From contig PUDQ02000102.1 of the NCBI GenBank assembly GCA_002964805.2, positions 372,001 through 436,000 on the forward strand: 64,000 nucleotides of DNA. Reading direction: 5' to 3'. The notes below the pieces were generated by a model. It made no database searches, had not been told where the DNA came from, and saw nothing but the letters and a program-made list of their open reading frames with translations. Within the stretch, counting starts at the first letter, position 1, and each line of letters begins with the position of its first letter. This document shows, piece after piece, positions 1 through 10,789 of the stretch. The stretch is from Trametes villosa. Its lineage: Eukaryota > Basidiomycota > Agaricomycetes > Polyporales > Polyporaceae. A program made the translations under genes and the position numbers.

Positions 1-504
1 CCAGGTTCGTTTTCACAAGCGCCCGCTGCATCGCGCCGATCCTGACAGCTGTGCGCCACAGCGTGCTCCCTCTCCTGCCTCGCCGGTGCCGACTTCGGTA
101 GCTGCGACCCGCAGGACACCGGCTGCCTCTGCAAGACCCCGGCTTTCATCGACAGCACGACGACGTGCATCAACGCCGCCTGCTCCGGCGACGACCTCAA
201 GCAGGCCGACGCCGCCGCCCAGAGCGCCTGCGCCGCAGTGGTGCGCATTCCTTCTTTGTTTCTAGCTGGAGCTCTAGCTGATATTGGCTACTCGCAGGGT
301 GTAAACCTCAGCAGCAGCAGCGCCGCGCCCTCTGCGACGCAGACCTCGCCCGCGTCCAGCGGCTCCAGCACGCCGAGCGGCACCCCCAGCTCCTCCAGCA
401 CCTCCTCGGCCGCGCCCTCGCAGACCAGCAACGCGGCGTCGTCGCGCAGCGCGAACGCCCTCGCCGCGCTCGCCGTCGTCGGTGCCGCCGCCTTCGCGCT
501 CTAA
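1..504 (+). CDS. CFEM-domain GPI-anchored protein, 3' part (cut by window edge)
   Basis: This is the 3' part of a small cell-surface protein. The visible exons are about 62-240 and 298-504, separated by a 57-nt intron (241-297); an acceptor (CACAG) at about 57-61 shows that at least one exon lies outside the window. The first exon encodes a CFEM domain with eight cysteines in the expected order (PC..C, C, C.C, C, C, C) and the acidic stretch typical of the family (AGADFGSC). The last exon is a Ser/Thr/Pro/Ala-rich spacer ending in a hydrophobic tail (ALAVVGAAAFAL), which looks like a GPI-attachment signal. CFEM proteins are extracellular; some Candida members bind haem, while others act in adhesion or development. 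Its closest relative here is the inverted copy at 1584-2160, whose CFEM exon has the same length (179 nt). The exact role is not visible. Confidence 0.85.
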
Positions 505-1583
505 GCTCTAAGCCCTCCGCTCAGAGCATGGTCCCGTCCGCCTGTGGTCCCCCTACACGCCTGGTGCACCGCTCCCCACCCACACGCTCCTTGGCGAGGC
601 CCGCCTCCCACACTCGTTGGCGAGCACGAACTTTCGGCACGCGCTAAATTTATATAGTTCGCTATTCCCCACGTACACCCGCGTTTTAGTAGTCCCCGCC
701 CCCCGCTGGTCCCGCACGTGCGGGCATGTTATATCCTCTCTGGCTTTGCTTTGCTTGGGCTCGTTCGTGTAGCATCTACTGGTCCGGAATATACCTCCAT
801 CTGTCTGCTTGTGCAAACACCTCCCAAGTTCGATTCAGTCGCGCAGCAGCGCATTCGGTCTTACTATACGCGCTACGACCCCATGGACGCACCGCGCAGA
901 GCTTCTCTGACTTCTATGAAGGATTCGCCGAACCTCTGGGTCTCAGCGCTCAGCGACGGGCCCCGCGGCGGGTACGGGGTACCTAGAGCTCGCGCAAGGT
1001 CGCCATTGAGTTGAGACGGTTCTGTGGCATGTGCCCCCGGAGATGGCATGTGCGCATGCAGTCACCGAGCGCGTGAAGCCTAAGTAACGTTTGCAATGTC
1101 CCTTTGAGCTTCGGCATCCCACAGCGCGGCGTGCTAATGCCTTGTGATTCACATATGTATGTACTCAGTCTCTTAAGCTAGGCGAGTTGATGGCGTAGTC
1201 CCGCATGCTGCAACAGGCCGCAGCGCAGTACGTTGGTGGACCTAAACTTGCAGTATGCGCGAGTTGATCTCAATGCACCAGGCGGGGCCCGCCGCACGTA
1301 CTTTGGTACGACCCGATATTGTTGTGAGCTGGAACGTGCAACACTGTGAGTGCTCATACTATAGCTATGCCACCGCGATAACCCTGAGCAGGCACCAGGA
1401 GTCATAATCCGGCACACTTGGAGATGGATGCCTACAGAGGAGTACGAGGCTGACGCTGTAGAAGGAGAGTTGCAGGTATATTGCAGTGCGGGTCCCGGGA
1501 ATATGCGGTCGGATAATACATTAACGAAACCAAAGCAGCTCAAGATGTGCGTGTATGCGCCACGAGGATGAGGTGCGCGAGCC
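505..1583. other. Intergenic, between convergent CFEM genes
   Basis: About 1.1 kb between the stop codons of two convergent CFEM genes. I see no conserved reading frame, tRNA or obvious repeat. It must hold the two 3' UTRs and terminators, but no poly(A) signal stands out. Confidence 0.5.
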
Positions 1584-2160
1584 TCAGAGCGCAAGTGCAG
1601 CCGCGCCGACAGCAGCAAGTGCCACGAACGCGCTCGCCCCGCGCGCCGGCGCAGCGTTGCTCGTCTGTGAAGGTGCAGCCGCGGACGCGCTAGCGCTCCC
1701 CGAGCTCGGCGCGGTCCCCGTTGCGGCCGGTGCGCTGAGGGTCACACCCTGCACAACATCCCCGTCAGCCGACGCCCGTAGAAGACGAGGACGAGGGTGG
1801 AGATGGGAAGCGTACCGCCGATGCGCAGGCGCTCTGTGCGAGGCCCTCCGCCTTCGTGAGGTCGTCGCCCGTGCACGAGGAGGTGATGCACTTCGTCGTG
1901 CCGTCGATGAACGCCTGGCTCTTGCAGAGGCAGGAGAAGTCCGTCTCGCTGCAGGTCCCGAAGTTCGCGGTCGCGAGGCACGTCAGGGCGCAGGCTGTGG
2001 TACCCGCGGAGGTTCAACATCGAGGTGGCCACTGGCATGCACGAAACAGTGGAGCGAGGGACGTACGTGGGTAGTCGGTGATGCTCTGCCTGCGGCCGAG
2101 CTCGGCGGCAGAGACGGAGGACACCGCGGCGACGAGGGCGAGGATGGCGGAGCAGCGCAT
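1584..2160 (-). CDS. CFEM-domain GPI-anchored protein
   Basis: A three-exon gene of about 145 codons. The exons on the minus strand are 2160-2067, 1994-1816 and 1748-1584, with 72- and 67-nt introns; phases agree and the summed length is a multiple of three. The protein starts with a signal peptide (MRCSAILALVAAVSSVSA) and a short linker ending in DYP. The CFEM domain follows, beginning PCALTC, with eight cysteines. It ends in an Ala/Ser-rich spacer and a hydrophobic GPI-type tail (LAAVGAAALAL). The long overlapping plus-strand frame at 1555-2235 is a GC-driven shadow. The protein is very similar to the gene at the left edge and points towards it, so the pair is an inverted duplicate. The expected location is the plasma membrane or wall. 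Haem or iron binding is possible by family but is not shown by the sequence. Confidence 0.85.
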
Positions 2161-2270
2161 AGCGAACGGGCGGGCGGGGGTGTTGATGAGGGTGAAGAAG
2201 ATGGAGGGGAGGGGCAGGGAGGGGCGAGCGGCTAGGGGACAGGGCGGAAGCTACAGCCGACTTTATAGCA

Positions 2271-2277
2271 GTGCGAG
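2271..2277 (-). promoter_or_regulatory. TATA box of the CFEM gene at 1584-2160
   Basis: Read on the minus strand this is TATAAAG, about 111 nt upstream of the ATG at 2160. The third CFEM gene has a TATA element at almost the same distance from its ATG. Confidence 0.5.
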
Positions 2278-2280
2278 TAG

Positions 2281-5200
2281 TGCGGGGGCATCATCAGTTG
2301 CGGTACATTCAACAGTCAATTGAGCGACGCCGGGGTTTGATGTATGATGGACTTCTCCACCAATAGGTGCGGTATCGGTGCCCAGGAACGTATTGGCTCG
2401 GGCGGTATGCAAGGGGCCTTTGGGGACGTCCTTCCTGAGCTGTAGCAACCATGGCTACCCGTGCGCGGCCTCCGTGCGCTGCACGGAGGGTGTAAGGGCT
2501 TCCCAGAAGCGGGTTGTAGAGTTTGATATGCCCTCGCGGGATACCAGAAGCAGAGCTATTCTCGAGGCCGACATTGGCATGCCGTGGCATGCGTGGCCAC
2601 CAGATGTCACGGACTGAGACGAGCGGGACAGGCGTACTGCCAAACGCCCCGCGATGCCCACACATCGTCCGTCGCGGGTCCAGGCGGGGAGGGGTGGTGC
2701 GAACGCGCCGTCCATGCGAAGATGGACGAGTCGAGCTGCGGCGCCGAAGAAGGCTCCTCAGCGGAGGTGGAGGGAACGTTCACCCGTACGGGGTCGCGGA
2801 CCTCGGCCTTCGACTTCGATTGTTGCTGTTCGCCGCATTTTGACAGGCAGCTGCCGGGGCGGCCCCGGGCCACTCTTCGACTTCCCAGGGCAGTGCCTGA
2901 CCGAGCAGCCGGCGGTGCCAGCTGGCAGCGAAGATGCTAGACAAACTTGAGGTCCCTGGTCGTACAGCCGAGTTCGTCTGTGGCATACAACTCCGACCCG
3001 CGGTGAGTGTAAGCATACGCGGTCGAACGTAGGAGATCTTGCAAACGCTCTGACGCTGCTTCATGCCAAGATCCGCCGCCCATCGCTCCAACATATTGAT
3101 GCGAACTGGCCGAGAGGCTCAGAAGCCAGGAAATGCTTCCCGGTGTCGAGTCGGAGTGGAACCCCGGTTGATGCTGGAGGCTTCGAGCGGCCAGTTTCGA
3201 GATGATGTGGGGTACTTTCGGATGTGTTGAGCGCGCAAGCAATCGTCGGCGGCATCATATCAGGCCACGAGCGATGTATTGCGGCGTGTGTACAGAATTG
3301 AGTTAGTGCGCGCCCAATGAACAATAGTTGGAGGCCACCGCCACGAAGTATGCAGACGCACCGAGATATGATTTGAAGGAACTGGGTTCCTGGTACAGCA
3401 CCATGACACGGCGGGCGCGCTCAGTTGTCCATCATTTAGTAGAGCTTGGGATGTTGCTCCGCTCTCAGTTGAACTCAAACAATATACACCATGCAGCGCA
3501 TGGCAGATTGAGTTCACTAGGTACTGTGAGGGTGGGGATATGAGACGCTGCGCATGATACTCACCAGAAGACTAGACGTACGGCGACGAACACATATTAA
3601 TGACTTGCGATAGGCATGTGTCCGGGCCGCTGCATCTACACGAACGGGCTTCGCGGACCTGCCTGAGGTACGGCCTCCATACGCAAGGGGTACATACGTA
3701 TCCGCGCTGATCACCGAAGCTTCATTGTGGGTCGTCGGCAGCACTCCGGAATTCTATGACCACTCGGCCCTAGCTAGGGGAGTAGTTGGTGGAGTCTTTA
3801 GGAGGCGGTCCCAGGCGGCAGGGACAAGACGACAGGGGGTAGGGGTGTCTTCACGCCCGTAGTGACCTATTACTGGTGGACGTCGAGTAGAGTTCATCAA
3901 TATCACCCAGGTATACTCACGTCCATCCCGTGTGATGTGGCCGAAGCTATCGTTCGTTCGTTGGACGGCTTGATAGGCTGTGCGCGGGATTGGCAGCCGC
4001 AGGACTCATCCACAGCGTATTTATCGCTGGAGGATATGAGGAACGGGCCACCCAACTGAGAAACCGCTACTCACTGCCTTCAGCTTTGAACGCGCGAAGC
4101 CAAGCCACCTGGTGATATACTGCCGTACTTCCAGCAGCGGGTTAACTCGGCCTGAGGAAAAATCAGCTCAGGGCATGCCAAGTCGCAGGTCGTTGTCCCC
4201 CTCCCCTACAGATCCGCGACTAGAAATCCTGTATGTCGATGCCTACTGGGGGCCATCGAGTTGGAGTCGAATCCGGTTGGGTGTCATGGATTCCCCATGG
4301 GGCAGCTGTACAAGCCGAATGACATCACTTAGGCGTTACCGGGGTTAGGCACGTCCAGCACAAGCCGAAACAGGCCAAACGCACCGGCAGCCTCGCCACA
4401 GCGTCAGCAGCGGTAGTCCATAGGGAATTTCGCCGTCCTGAAGCGTCCAGAGACGATGTAGCTGGTGTAGTCGTCCGGCGCAGAAATGATGAGCGACCGA
4501 GCTGAAGCCATCGGTCCATCTGTTCGATCCATTGCTTCGCCACTCCTGAGGCGTTCTGGTGCGCCCCATGCACACTTTGAAAGCCACATGTGGTCGAGGA
4601 GGCTGGGAAGCGGGCGCTGATGGTGGATCTTCCGGAGAGCTCGGCCGATGTACAGGTTCGAGAGACACTGTATGTGGACTCCCTACCGAACCACATGGTC
4701 ATACTCCATAACAGTTCAGAGCCAAGTCGGGAAATACACATGCCTTGGACTTGGGCGCAGTGCCTTTCAGGGAGGTGTAGTCGACGTCGACGCTGCCAAC
4801 AAACTGCAGCTAGCCTATGTATGACATGCCCATGTTGTCCGTTGGGGCCGCACAAGTTGCTAGATGCCGAACACTAGAGCGCGCGTGATGAGTTTCCTGA
4901 ACGATCAGGGACGCGAAGAGCGGACAATTCGAACCTTGGTCGCCGGACTGCCCGTAACGACGTCACCCCTTGTCCCGAGAAGTAAGTACGATGTCCTGTT
5001 ATGCGCCAGTTGTAGGGGGTACAGCGACGAGGTTGCTCGGCCCGTACATTTGTGCGCACCAACTTTCTCCACGTTCAACGGCTCCCGACGCCCGACGTGT
5101 GGTGCTCGGCGCTCGACGATGGCATGAAGTCATGAGCGAGAACAATGCTAAGTCGAAGGGAGGCCAGGAGGGTCGTGGACAACTCGGTCCCGTTGAAAGC
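2281..5200. other. Gene-free region of about 2.9 kb
   Basis: No reading frame here has convincing length, a domain or exon structure. The 176-codon minus frame at 4325-4855 has no recognisable motif and an Arg/Ser/Trp-rich composition typical of chance frames. A decayed gene cannot be excluded around 4400-4600. No tRNA or clear repeat was seen. Confidence 0.5.
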
Positions 5201-5208
5201 TATAAAAT
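5201..5208 (+). promoter_or_regulatory. TATA box of the small CFEM gene
   Basis: TATAAAAT lies about 109 nt upstream of the ATG at 5310, a typical distance for a filamentous fungal promoter. Confidence 0.55.
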
Positions 5209-5309
5209 CGCGGGTGAGCAACGGTACACCGCAACACATCTCAGCCCCGCCTCACCTTTCCCTACGCGCTCCTCCGCAACCGCACATTGAACATCCAAAC
5301 AAGAGCATC

Positions 5310-5827
5310 ATGCGCATCTCAATCGTCCTCCCTCTCGTCGCGCTTGCTGCCTTCACCACCGCGTCCCCAGCGCCAGCTCCCAGCTCCGGTCCCCTCTTGC
5401 GCTTACCCTGTGCGTCCGCCAGTCCCGCCCAATCGCCCTTGTGCTGACCGTAATCGCCCTACATCAGTGTGTGCACTCACCTGCACCACGAAGCTCTTGC
5501 CCGTCCAAGGATGCGCGGGCGTGCTGACCGACCGCTGCGTGTGCGGGAACGCAGTCGTCCTCAACTCCGTGATAAATTGCGCCGTGAAGAAATGCGGGGT
5601 GAGCCAATTGGGGAGTATTCGGAAAACGGCGACCAATGCGTGCAAGGCCGATGTATGTCTCATCGTTCTGCGGAGTCGTCGTCGTGAGCGCGCGATGCTG
5701 ACTTCAAGTGTGATACTCACAGGGCATTACCGTCACCATAACCGACCCCATCGGTCCCGTTCCCACCAGCACCAAGACCGGCACTGAGCCCAGCACCAGT
5801 GCCAGTACTAGCACCAGCAGCGCATAA
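5310..5827 (+). CDS. Small secreted CFEM-domain protein
   Basis: A three-exon gene of 129 codons: exons 5310-5409, 5468-5652 and 5723-5827, with introns of 58 and 70 nt; the phases fit. A signal peptide (MRISIVLPLVALAAF) and a short Pro/Ser-rich linker precede the CFEM domain. The domain begins CALTCTTK and has eight cysteines in family order, including the C.C pair (RCVC). The tail is Thr/Ser-rich and stops at TSTSSA without the hydrophobic segment of the two other CFEM genes. The product is therefore predicted to be freely secreted rather than GPI-anchored. Sequence outside the cysteines differs strongly from the other pair, so this is an older paralogue. The role is unknown; haem binding or effector-like functions are known for some family members. 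Confidence 0.82.
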
Positions 5828-6232
5828 TGCGATGGAACATTGTCGAGGAGTGCTTAGCGTCATCTTGAAGGTGAACGAATTGTAGGATAGTGTGTATGCT
5901 ATAGTCTGTTAATGCAACTGCTGGTGATTGTGGTCAGATCGTAACGCTTTCGCAGAACATGTACTGAGCTGCGGGGCGATATCAGCCGAAGGGTTTGGAG
6001 TTGTTCATATGCCTTCTCTTGTTCCTCTCACGTCTGGACTACCTGGTGATGAAAGAAACATGCAGAGACGCAGGCAATACCTTGCACAGTCCGTAACAAA
6101 GTTCGTCGGGCCATACATCAATGTTCGTTAGATCTAGCGAAAACAATCACGTATCCTGCAGCGTCCAGATGAGCATACACTCAGCATACACCAGTAAGAA
6201 AGTAGCGTTACCACACATCGGTCCGCCTCCCC
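5828..6232. other. Convergent intergenic region
   Basis: About 400 bp between two convergent genes, A/T-richer than its surroundings. No coding signal or repeat was recognised. Confidence 0.5.
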
Positions 6233-7808
6233 TCAATGCGTCGGCGCCGTATGCGCCTCCGGCTGCTTCGGCAGCGTCGGGGCATCGAAGTCCGCAAAGG
6301 GATCGTCGAACTTCGTAACCTCGCTCGCGTCGTCCTGGAGCTCCCGGTCCTTCGCGTCCTTGTCGCGTCCGGCATCCATGCCCACGCCGTAGCCGGAGTT
6401 CGACGGCGGCGGCCCCGGGGGCGGGGCGTACGCCTGGTAGCTCGGCGCGGCAGCCGCGGCCGCGTCATATGGCGCGTAGGAGGAATGGTAGGGGTCGGAG
6501 TCGTACGGGCGGTTGTAGTGGTCTGGGTAGCCAGCTGCAGCGGGAGCGGGCGTGCGCGAGACGTTCGCGGCCGAGGTGGGGTCTTGCACTTGTTGATAAT
6601 ATGCGAAGGCGATCATCGTGAAGAAGATCGAGAATACTGGTGCGCGACGCGTGTGGCTATGAGCGAGAGTGCGTGGTCGTAGTCGCGAGAAGGCACTCAC
6701 TGATCTCGAAGATGAGGAAGAGGATCTCCCGAAGGGAGTCGCGGCTCCACGCGCTATTGCAGACTACGTGGATCGGTGATGAGCGAACTGGACGAGACGT
6801 GGAGGTTATGTAACGCACAATCCTGGGCCTCTTGAGCGTTGAGCTTCTCCTTGAAGTGGTGGAACCAGATGCCAAATCTCTGCACTATCATCAGCATCTT
6901 CTTTGAACGGCTGCATGGTCGAGACTCACGATTTCGATACCCTGGCCTTGCGCGATCTTCTCGCACTCGTCGATGAGTCCGCTCTGAGAAACAAGACTGG
7001 ATAAGCATCTGGGTCAGGCTGTAGCATTTCGCGGTCACGCACCTTGAACACGAAGTGAATCACGACGCGCAAGAAGCCCGCCGCGATCACCGCCAGAGAG
7101 CCGACCAGGGAAAGCATCGCGTAGATCCGCACCAAGGCCAGTCGTTGCTAAATCCCGAGCTCGTTGAGACGAGGCTTATACAATGGCAAACGCGCGAGGG
7201 TACGTACCATAGTAGCGGCAATGACACCAAATACCTCAATGGCGCACGCTACAGCGTATATTGTTCCGAGGACTATATCGAACACAGCAAACTTGGGTTG
7301 CCCGTCTAACGCAGTCGCATTAGAGGCCCTGTATGGGGGAGGACGAGGAAGAACGGTACGCACTCGCTTTGTCCTCATTGATATCTTGGAAGCTGGGTAT
7401 CTGCAAGTCCTGTTGAGACGGCCGCTTCGCTCTACCTGCGCGGAGATACTCACAGCCCTATAAACAGTCAAGACACTATGAGCGAATAGCTCAGCCACAA
7501 CCCGATAGCACACTCACCAAATGAGACTCCATATGGCTACCAAGCATCCGACTTGTTTCGCGTCGTCAGCACTCAACGGCAAAGACCAGAAGATATATGC
7601 GCGACACTCACTGACTACGACTACAGGCCGCAGGCTGTTACTGTACACGCGGGTGACCATTCTGTATGCAGGAGGGCGTTCCTCCGCTACATGAGCCACT
7701 CGTCAGTCCTATATCCCAGACATACGAACACGCCTTTCCGGCGTGTGTTGGAGCACGCGTAATACTCGAGTCGGACTCACCTCTGAGTGGGGGTGGTCGG
7801 GTACTCAT
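6233..7808 (-). CDS. Four-transmembrane-helix protein, function unknown
   Basis: A gene of about ten exons on the minus strand, read from an ATG at 7808 (MSTRPPP) to a stop at 6233. Clear exons are 7305-7208, 7147-7043 and 6983-6930. Four hydrophobic segments are visible: IGCLVAIWSLIW, one around LGTIYAVACAIEVFGVIAA, one around LSLVGSLAVIAAGFLRVV, and one around FLIFEI..FSIFFTMIAFAYY. Between helices 3 and 4 is a loop with two cysteines (DECEKI and QDFCNSAW). The C-terminal tail is rich in Pro, Tyr, Ala and Asp (DPFADFD). This plan of four helices, a Cys-containing loop and a proline/tyrosine tail matches a conserved but unnamed fungal membrane protein family. The frame between exons requires a 4-nt exon at 7457-7454. 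A signalling or scaffold role at the plasma membrane is only a guess. Confidence 0.7.
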
Positions 7809-8196
7809 GACGGCAGTAGTGATGGATGTCGTGAGCGGTTAAGACAAGCGAGGGCGAGCGCGACGAGGTGCACGGAAAGCAAGAGCAGAGCAGAAGGTGA
7901 ACACGGGAGGAGAGAGAGAATAAGTACAGGCGAGGCGGGGGCAATGACAAGGAGAAGGACAAGACAGAGCTGTGGCACGCCCTGAGACTGAACCCTGCTG
8001 CGACCGGCGTCCCCGAGGTCTCTCCGCGCCGGCAGTGCACTCTGCTACTCCGCTGCGCACTGTCTAAATGTCGGGCCACTCATGAACCACGATGCAGGAC
8101 CGCAGATATGGGAGGGTTCGTGCTTAAACTTCACTGCGGTCTAACCCTACTGCGGTCTGTAGATGCGGCTGGTAGGGCACAGACGCAAAACAAAAG
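7809..8196. other. Upstream region of the four-helix protein gene
   Basis: About 390 bp holding the promoter of the minus-strand gene that starts at 7808. It has purine-rich stretches on the plus strand at 7850-7970, which are pyrimidine-rich in the direction of transcription, as is common in fungal 5' leaders. No other feature was seen. Confidence 0.45.
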
Positions 8197-8268
8197 TGGA
8201 CAATCAGGGGATTGAACCCTGGACCTCACGCATGCGAAGCGTGCGCGCTACCACTGTGCCAATTGCCC
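8197..8268 (-). tRNA. tRNA-Ala (anticodon CGC)
   Basis: Read on the minus strand, a complete cloverleaf without intron is visible. The acceptor stem is GGGCAAT paired with ATTGTCC, followed by discriminator A. The D arm carries an A-box-like TGGCACAGTGG. The anticodon stem CACGC/GCGTG holds the loop TTCGCAT, giving CGC, which reads GCG (alanine). The T arm is CAGGG-TTCAATC-CCCTG. A run of four T on the transcribed strand lies just downstream (8195-8192), fitting a Pol III terminator. It is the near-twin of the tRNA at 10790. Confidence 0.93.
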
Positions 8269-8533
8269 GATATAATAGCGCGCTTCGACGCTGATCTGTG
8301 CGTGGCGAGCTTCACCAGCAGGCCTTTAGACGATTTCCCTCACCTTTTTCCTCCTCTTAACCGAACTAAGTTAAGAGAAAAAAAAAAGGCTGAAGGAAGC
8401 AGTCTGCCTTCACTGTCAGCTCAAAACGATGTACTAAGAGCCTCAGAGGTAACTAGATGAGGTGAATCAAGCACTACGGTAATCTTCCAGTAACGTACAC
8501 ATCCCACGACGAATGTCCAAGCCCGGCTCCACA
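8269..8533. other. Intergenic
   Basis: About 265 bp between the 5' end of the tRNA gene and the 3' end of the CCC1-type gene. An A-tract lies at about 8376-8387. Nothing else was recognised. Confidence 0.45.
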
Positions 8534-10133
8534 CTATCCCTCCAGCGCGGCGACGATGCCATACGCGGCGGCCGCAGCGCATCCGCCGACGAGCAGCGTG
8601 CTGACCGCACCCCAGACGTACCCGCCAGCGCCCGCGCCCGCACCCGTGACGCGCGCCTTCACCGCGCCGAAGATGAGGAGGACGAGGCCGGTAACGATGC
8701 ACGAGTAGATGAGCGCGATGTGCGCGACGGGCTCGAAGAAGTAGGGGAGGAGAGGGATGAGGCCGCCGACGAGATAGCCCATGCCGATCGTGAACGCGGA
8801 CGCGTACATGCGCGCGGTCGACACGTCCGCGAGGCCCTCGCCGAACTTGAGGAGGAACGCGGTGAGGCCGACGTCACCCGACCACCGCAGCTCGCCGCCC
8901 TCCTCCGCGGTGAGTGTCGCGTCGCTGGCCGTGCTTGCGCGGTTTCCACGGCTCGACTCGCCCTCGTCGGACGGACCGGAGCTGAACTCCACTTCCCGAA
9001 GGCACGACGCAACCTGCCGCGAGACCTTCTCATCGACGCCAACGGGTCCGAGTACGGCGTGTACCTCGCGCTCCATCTCTCCGTCGCATGAACGCAGGAC
9101 ACGCGCAGAGGTGACTTTGCGAAGGTAGCGGTAGTGGTCGCGTTCAGCCTGAGTCGCGAGGAAGCCGCCGATGCCCATGGAGATGGCACCAGCAATGAGC
9201 TCCGCGATACCGCCGAGGATGACGAGCTTGGACTCGCCGAGGGAGGACAGGCCGGCCGTGAGCGCGAAAGGTACCGTCAGGCCGTCTGAAAGACCAATCA
9301 CACTGCGGGGGTTGCACAGTCAGTACCGTATCGGACATGACAGGATGCGCGAGGCGCCAGGGACCATATGATCGGCACGCAGTCGAGCTCTATCGAGCGA
9401 GCAGCCTAACTGGCCGCGTACCATTGGATGGGCCAGGAGCCTGGAGTACTGCGATGGCTTCTTGGGACCTTTGACCCGGGCCCGTCAAGAAAAACGAACA
9501 GGTTCTCGATGCCGCAGCAACGAAGGAGAGCTGCAAGCGAGCGAAGAGACCCCCCCCCCCCGCTTCGCGCGAGTACGCGCGATGCACCCCGAAGGCCAGG
9601 GGTAGAATACAAGAAAGGCCCGGGTCTGCGCAACTTGGCATGGTATGAAGAGCTCTGCGATACCGCAGCAACGGAGGAGAGCCACTGGGGGGGTGACCTC
9701 CCGTGCCGCGCGAGCACACGCTGTCGCTCTTCAGCTACGCGTTTCTGGAACGTCCGTGCGCTGCGTAGCTAAAGGCTCTAGCCATTCTACGGCATCGCGG
9801 GCTCGTGCAACCTCGCGCGGGAGCACGAAGTGCGGAACGCGCGGCGCCTGCCTCACGACGCGTCTCCAGAGCATGACTGGTGAGAACAGACACTCACACG
9901 TCGCGGACAACATCGGGGTCAATCAGGGTGCGTTCATCGTCGCCTTTAAGCTCCTTGCAGCACACGCCTGAGCGCACAGGCTCATGCCGGTCGCATTTTG
10001 CGGGGAGCGGGGCGGGTTGCGGGCCGACGGATTGATTGATCGACCAGACGGGCGGCTTGCTGTTTGCGAGGGTGCTCGAGCCTCTGCGGTGGGGAAGGGG
10101 GACGGACGGTGCGGCTGGGGACTGGCCAGACAT
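8534..10133 (-). CDS. CCC1: Vacuolar iron/manganese transporter, CCC1/VIT1 family
   Basis: The product should carry Fe(II) and Mn(II) from cytosol to vacuole and so protect the cell from excess iron. Two exons on the minus strand, 10133-9898 and 9302-8534, give 334 residues, close to yeast Ccc1 (322). The N-terminal 75 residues are a polar cytosolic tail. The first helix region contains DVVIGLSDGLTVPFALTAGL, the family hallmark, followed by ELIAGAISMGIGGFLATQAE. A cytosolic segment with acidic residues (GEMEREVHAVL) and a Ser-rich loop follow, then three C-terminal membrane segments (YLVGGLIPLLPYFF, IALIYSCIVTGLVLLIFGAV, VGGCAAAAAYGIVAAL). The start is the first ATG, and splicing joins exactly at RDV|VIGL. 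The single intron is about 595 nt, far longer than its neighbours, and carries an internal duplication. A CCAAT box lies about 112 nt upstream of the ATG. Confidence 0.92.
9303..9897 (-). other. Unusually long intron of the CCC1-type gene, with an internal duplication
   Basis: Almost all other introns here are 45-90 nt, but this one is about 595 nt. It contains an imperfect direct repeat (9507-9531 and 9658-9682, about 22 of 25 bases equal; core CCGCAGCAACG) and a run of 12 C at 9550-9561. No long open frame crosses it. It looks like an intron enlarged by insertion or duplication. Confidence 0.6.
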
Positions 10134-10244
10134 GGTTGAGGATGAGGGGAGGAGAGAGAAGGGTGTGTGAGCAGGCTGAGGACGGTGGCGGGCGACTTAT
10201 TTCCCCCACTGGAGCTCCGGACGGCCTAACGTAAGCGCTCTCCC

Positions 10245-10249
10245 ATTGG
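10245..10249 (-). promoter_or_regulatory. CCAAT box upstream of the CCC1-type gene
   Basis: The plus strand reads CCCATTGGA, giving CCAAT on the minus strand about 112 nt before the ATG. In ascomycetes the CCAAT-binding complex with HapX controls the vacuolar iron transporter gene. Whether that applies here is inference. Confidence 0.35.
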
Positions 10250-10789
10250 ACCGCTCGGGGATTACCGCCGGGACGTCAAAATGATGCGCGCCGCGTGGGT
10301 TAAGGTTTCTGTGCCGCGCTAAAATTGGTACGGCATGCGCACAGACGCCTGTTTGTCCCATGCATCCCTTCGCTTTCCAGCCGTTTCACCGTCTTCTACA
10401 CCGACCTCAATCACCGTTATACATCTACCGCGACGACCGTATACACGCGCTCATTTCATACTTGCATCGTATGCTCAACCCTGGTCTTTCTGAACCATGA
10501 GTGCTCTGACCACGAGGGAAACTCTACTCAGGATCTGCAAAGCTGCGGTATGTCCACATGCCCCGAACCTCTCCCTTGAATATCCCGGGCGGCGAGGACC
10601 ACAAAGTTCTTAACGGCATGCAGATGTCCCCGTGCCCCTGGTCTCGCCTCGCACCGAAGTTGCTCAGCTCAGACAGTCATCTACCTCACATTCGGCCGAA
10701 CTTTCGCATAAAATGTGTTGGCCCTCGACGTTGAGTAGACTACGTTGCACCGACAACATTATATTACCGCTGTAGCCGCACAGTGTATC
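10250..10789. other. Intergenic
   Basis: About 540 bp between the CCC1-type promoter and the tRNA gene. No gene was recognised; an AT-rich stretch (ACATTATATTACC) lies directly before the tRNA. Confidence 0.45.

Noticed and set aside
1555..2235. 226-codon plus-strand open frame
   Set aside because: It lies antisense to the well-supported CFEM gene at 1584-2160 and has an Ala/Arg/Gly-rich composition typical of a GC shadow.
4325..4855. 176-codon minus-strand open frame
   Set aside because: No domain, no exon signals and a chance-like composition (Arg, Ser, Trp, Cys); other frames here are equally open.
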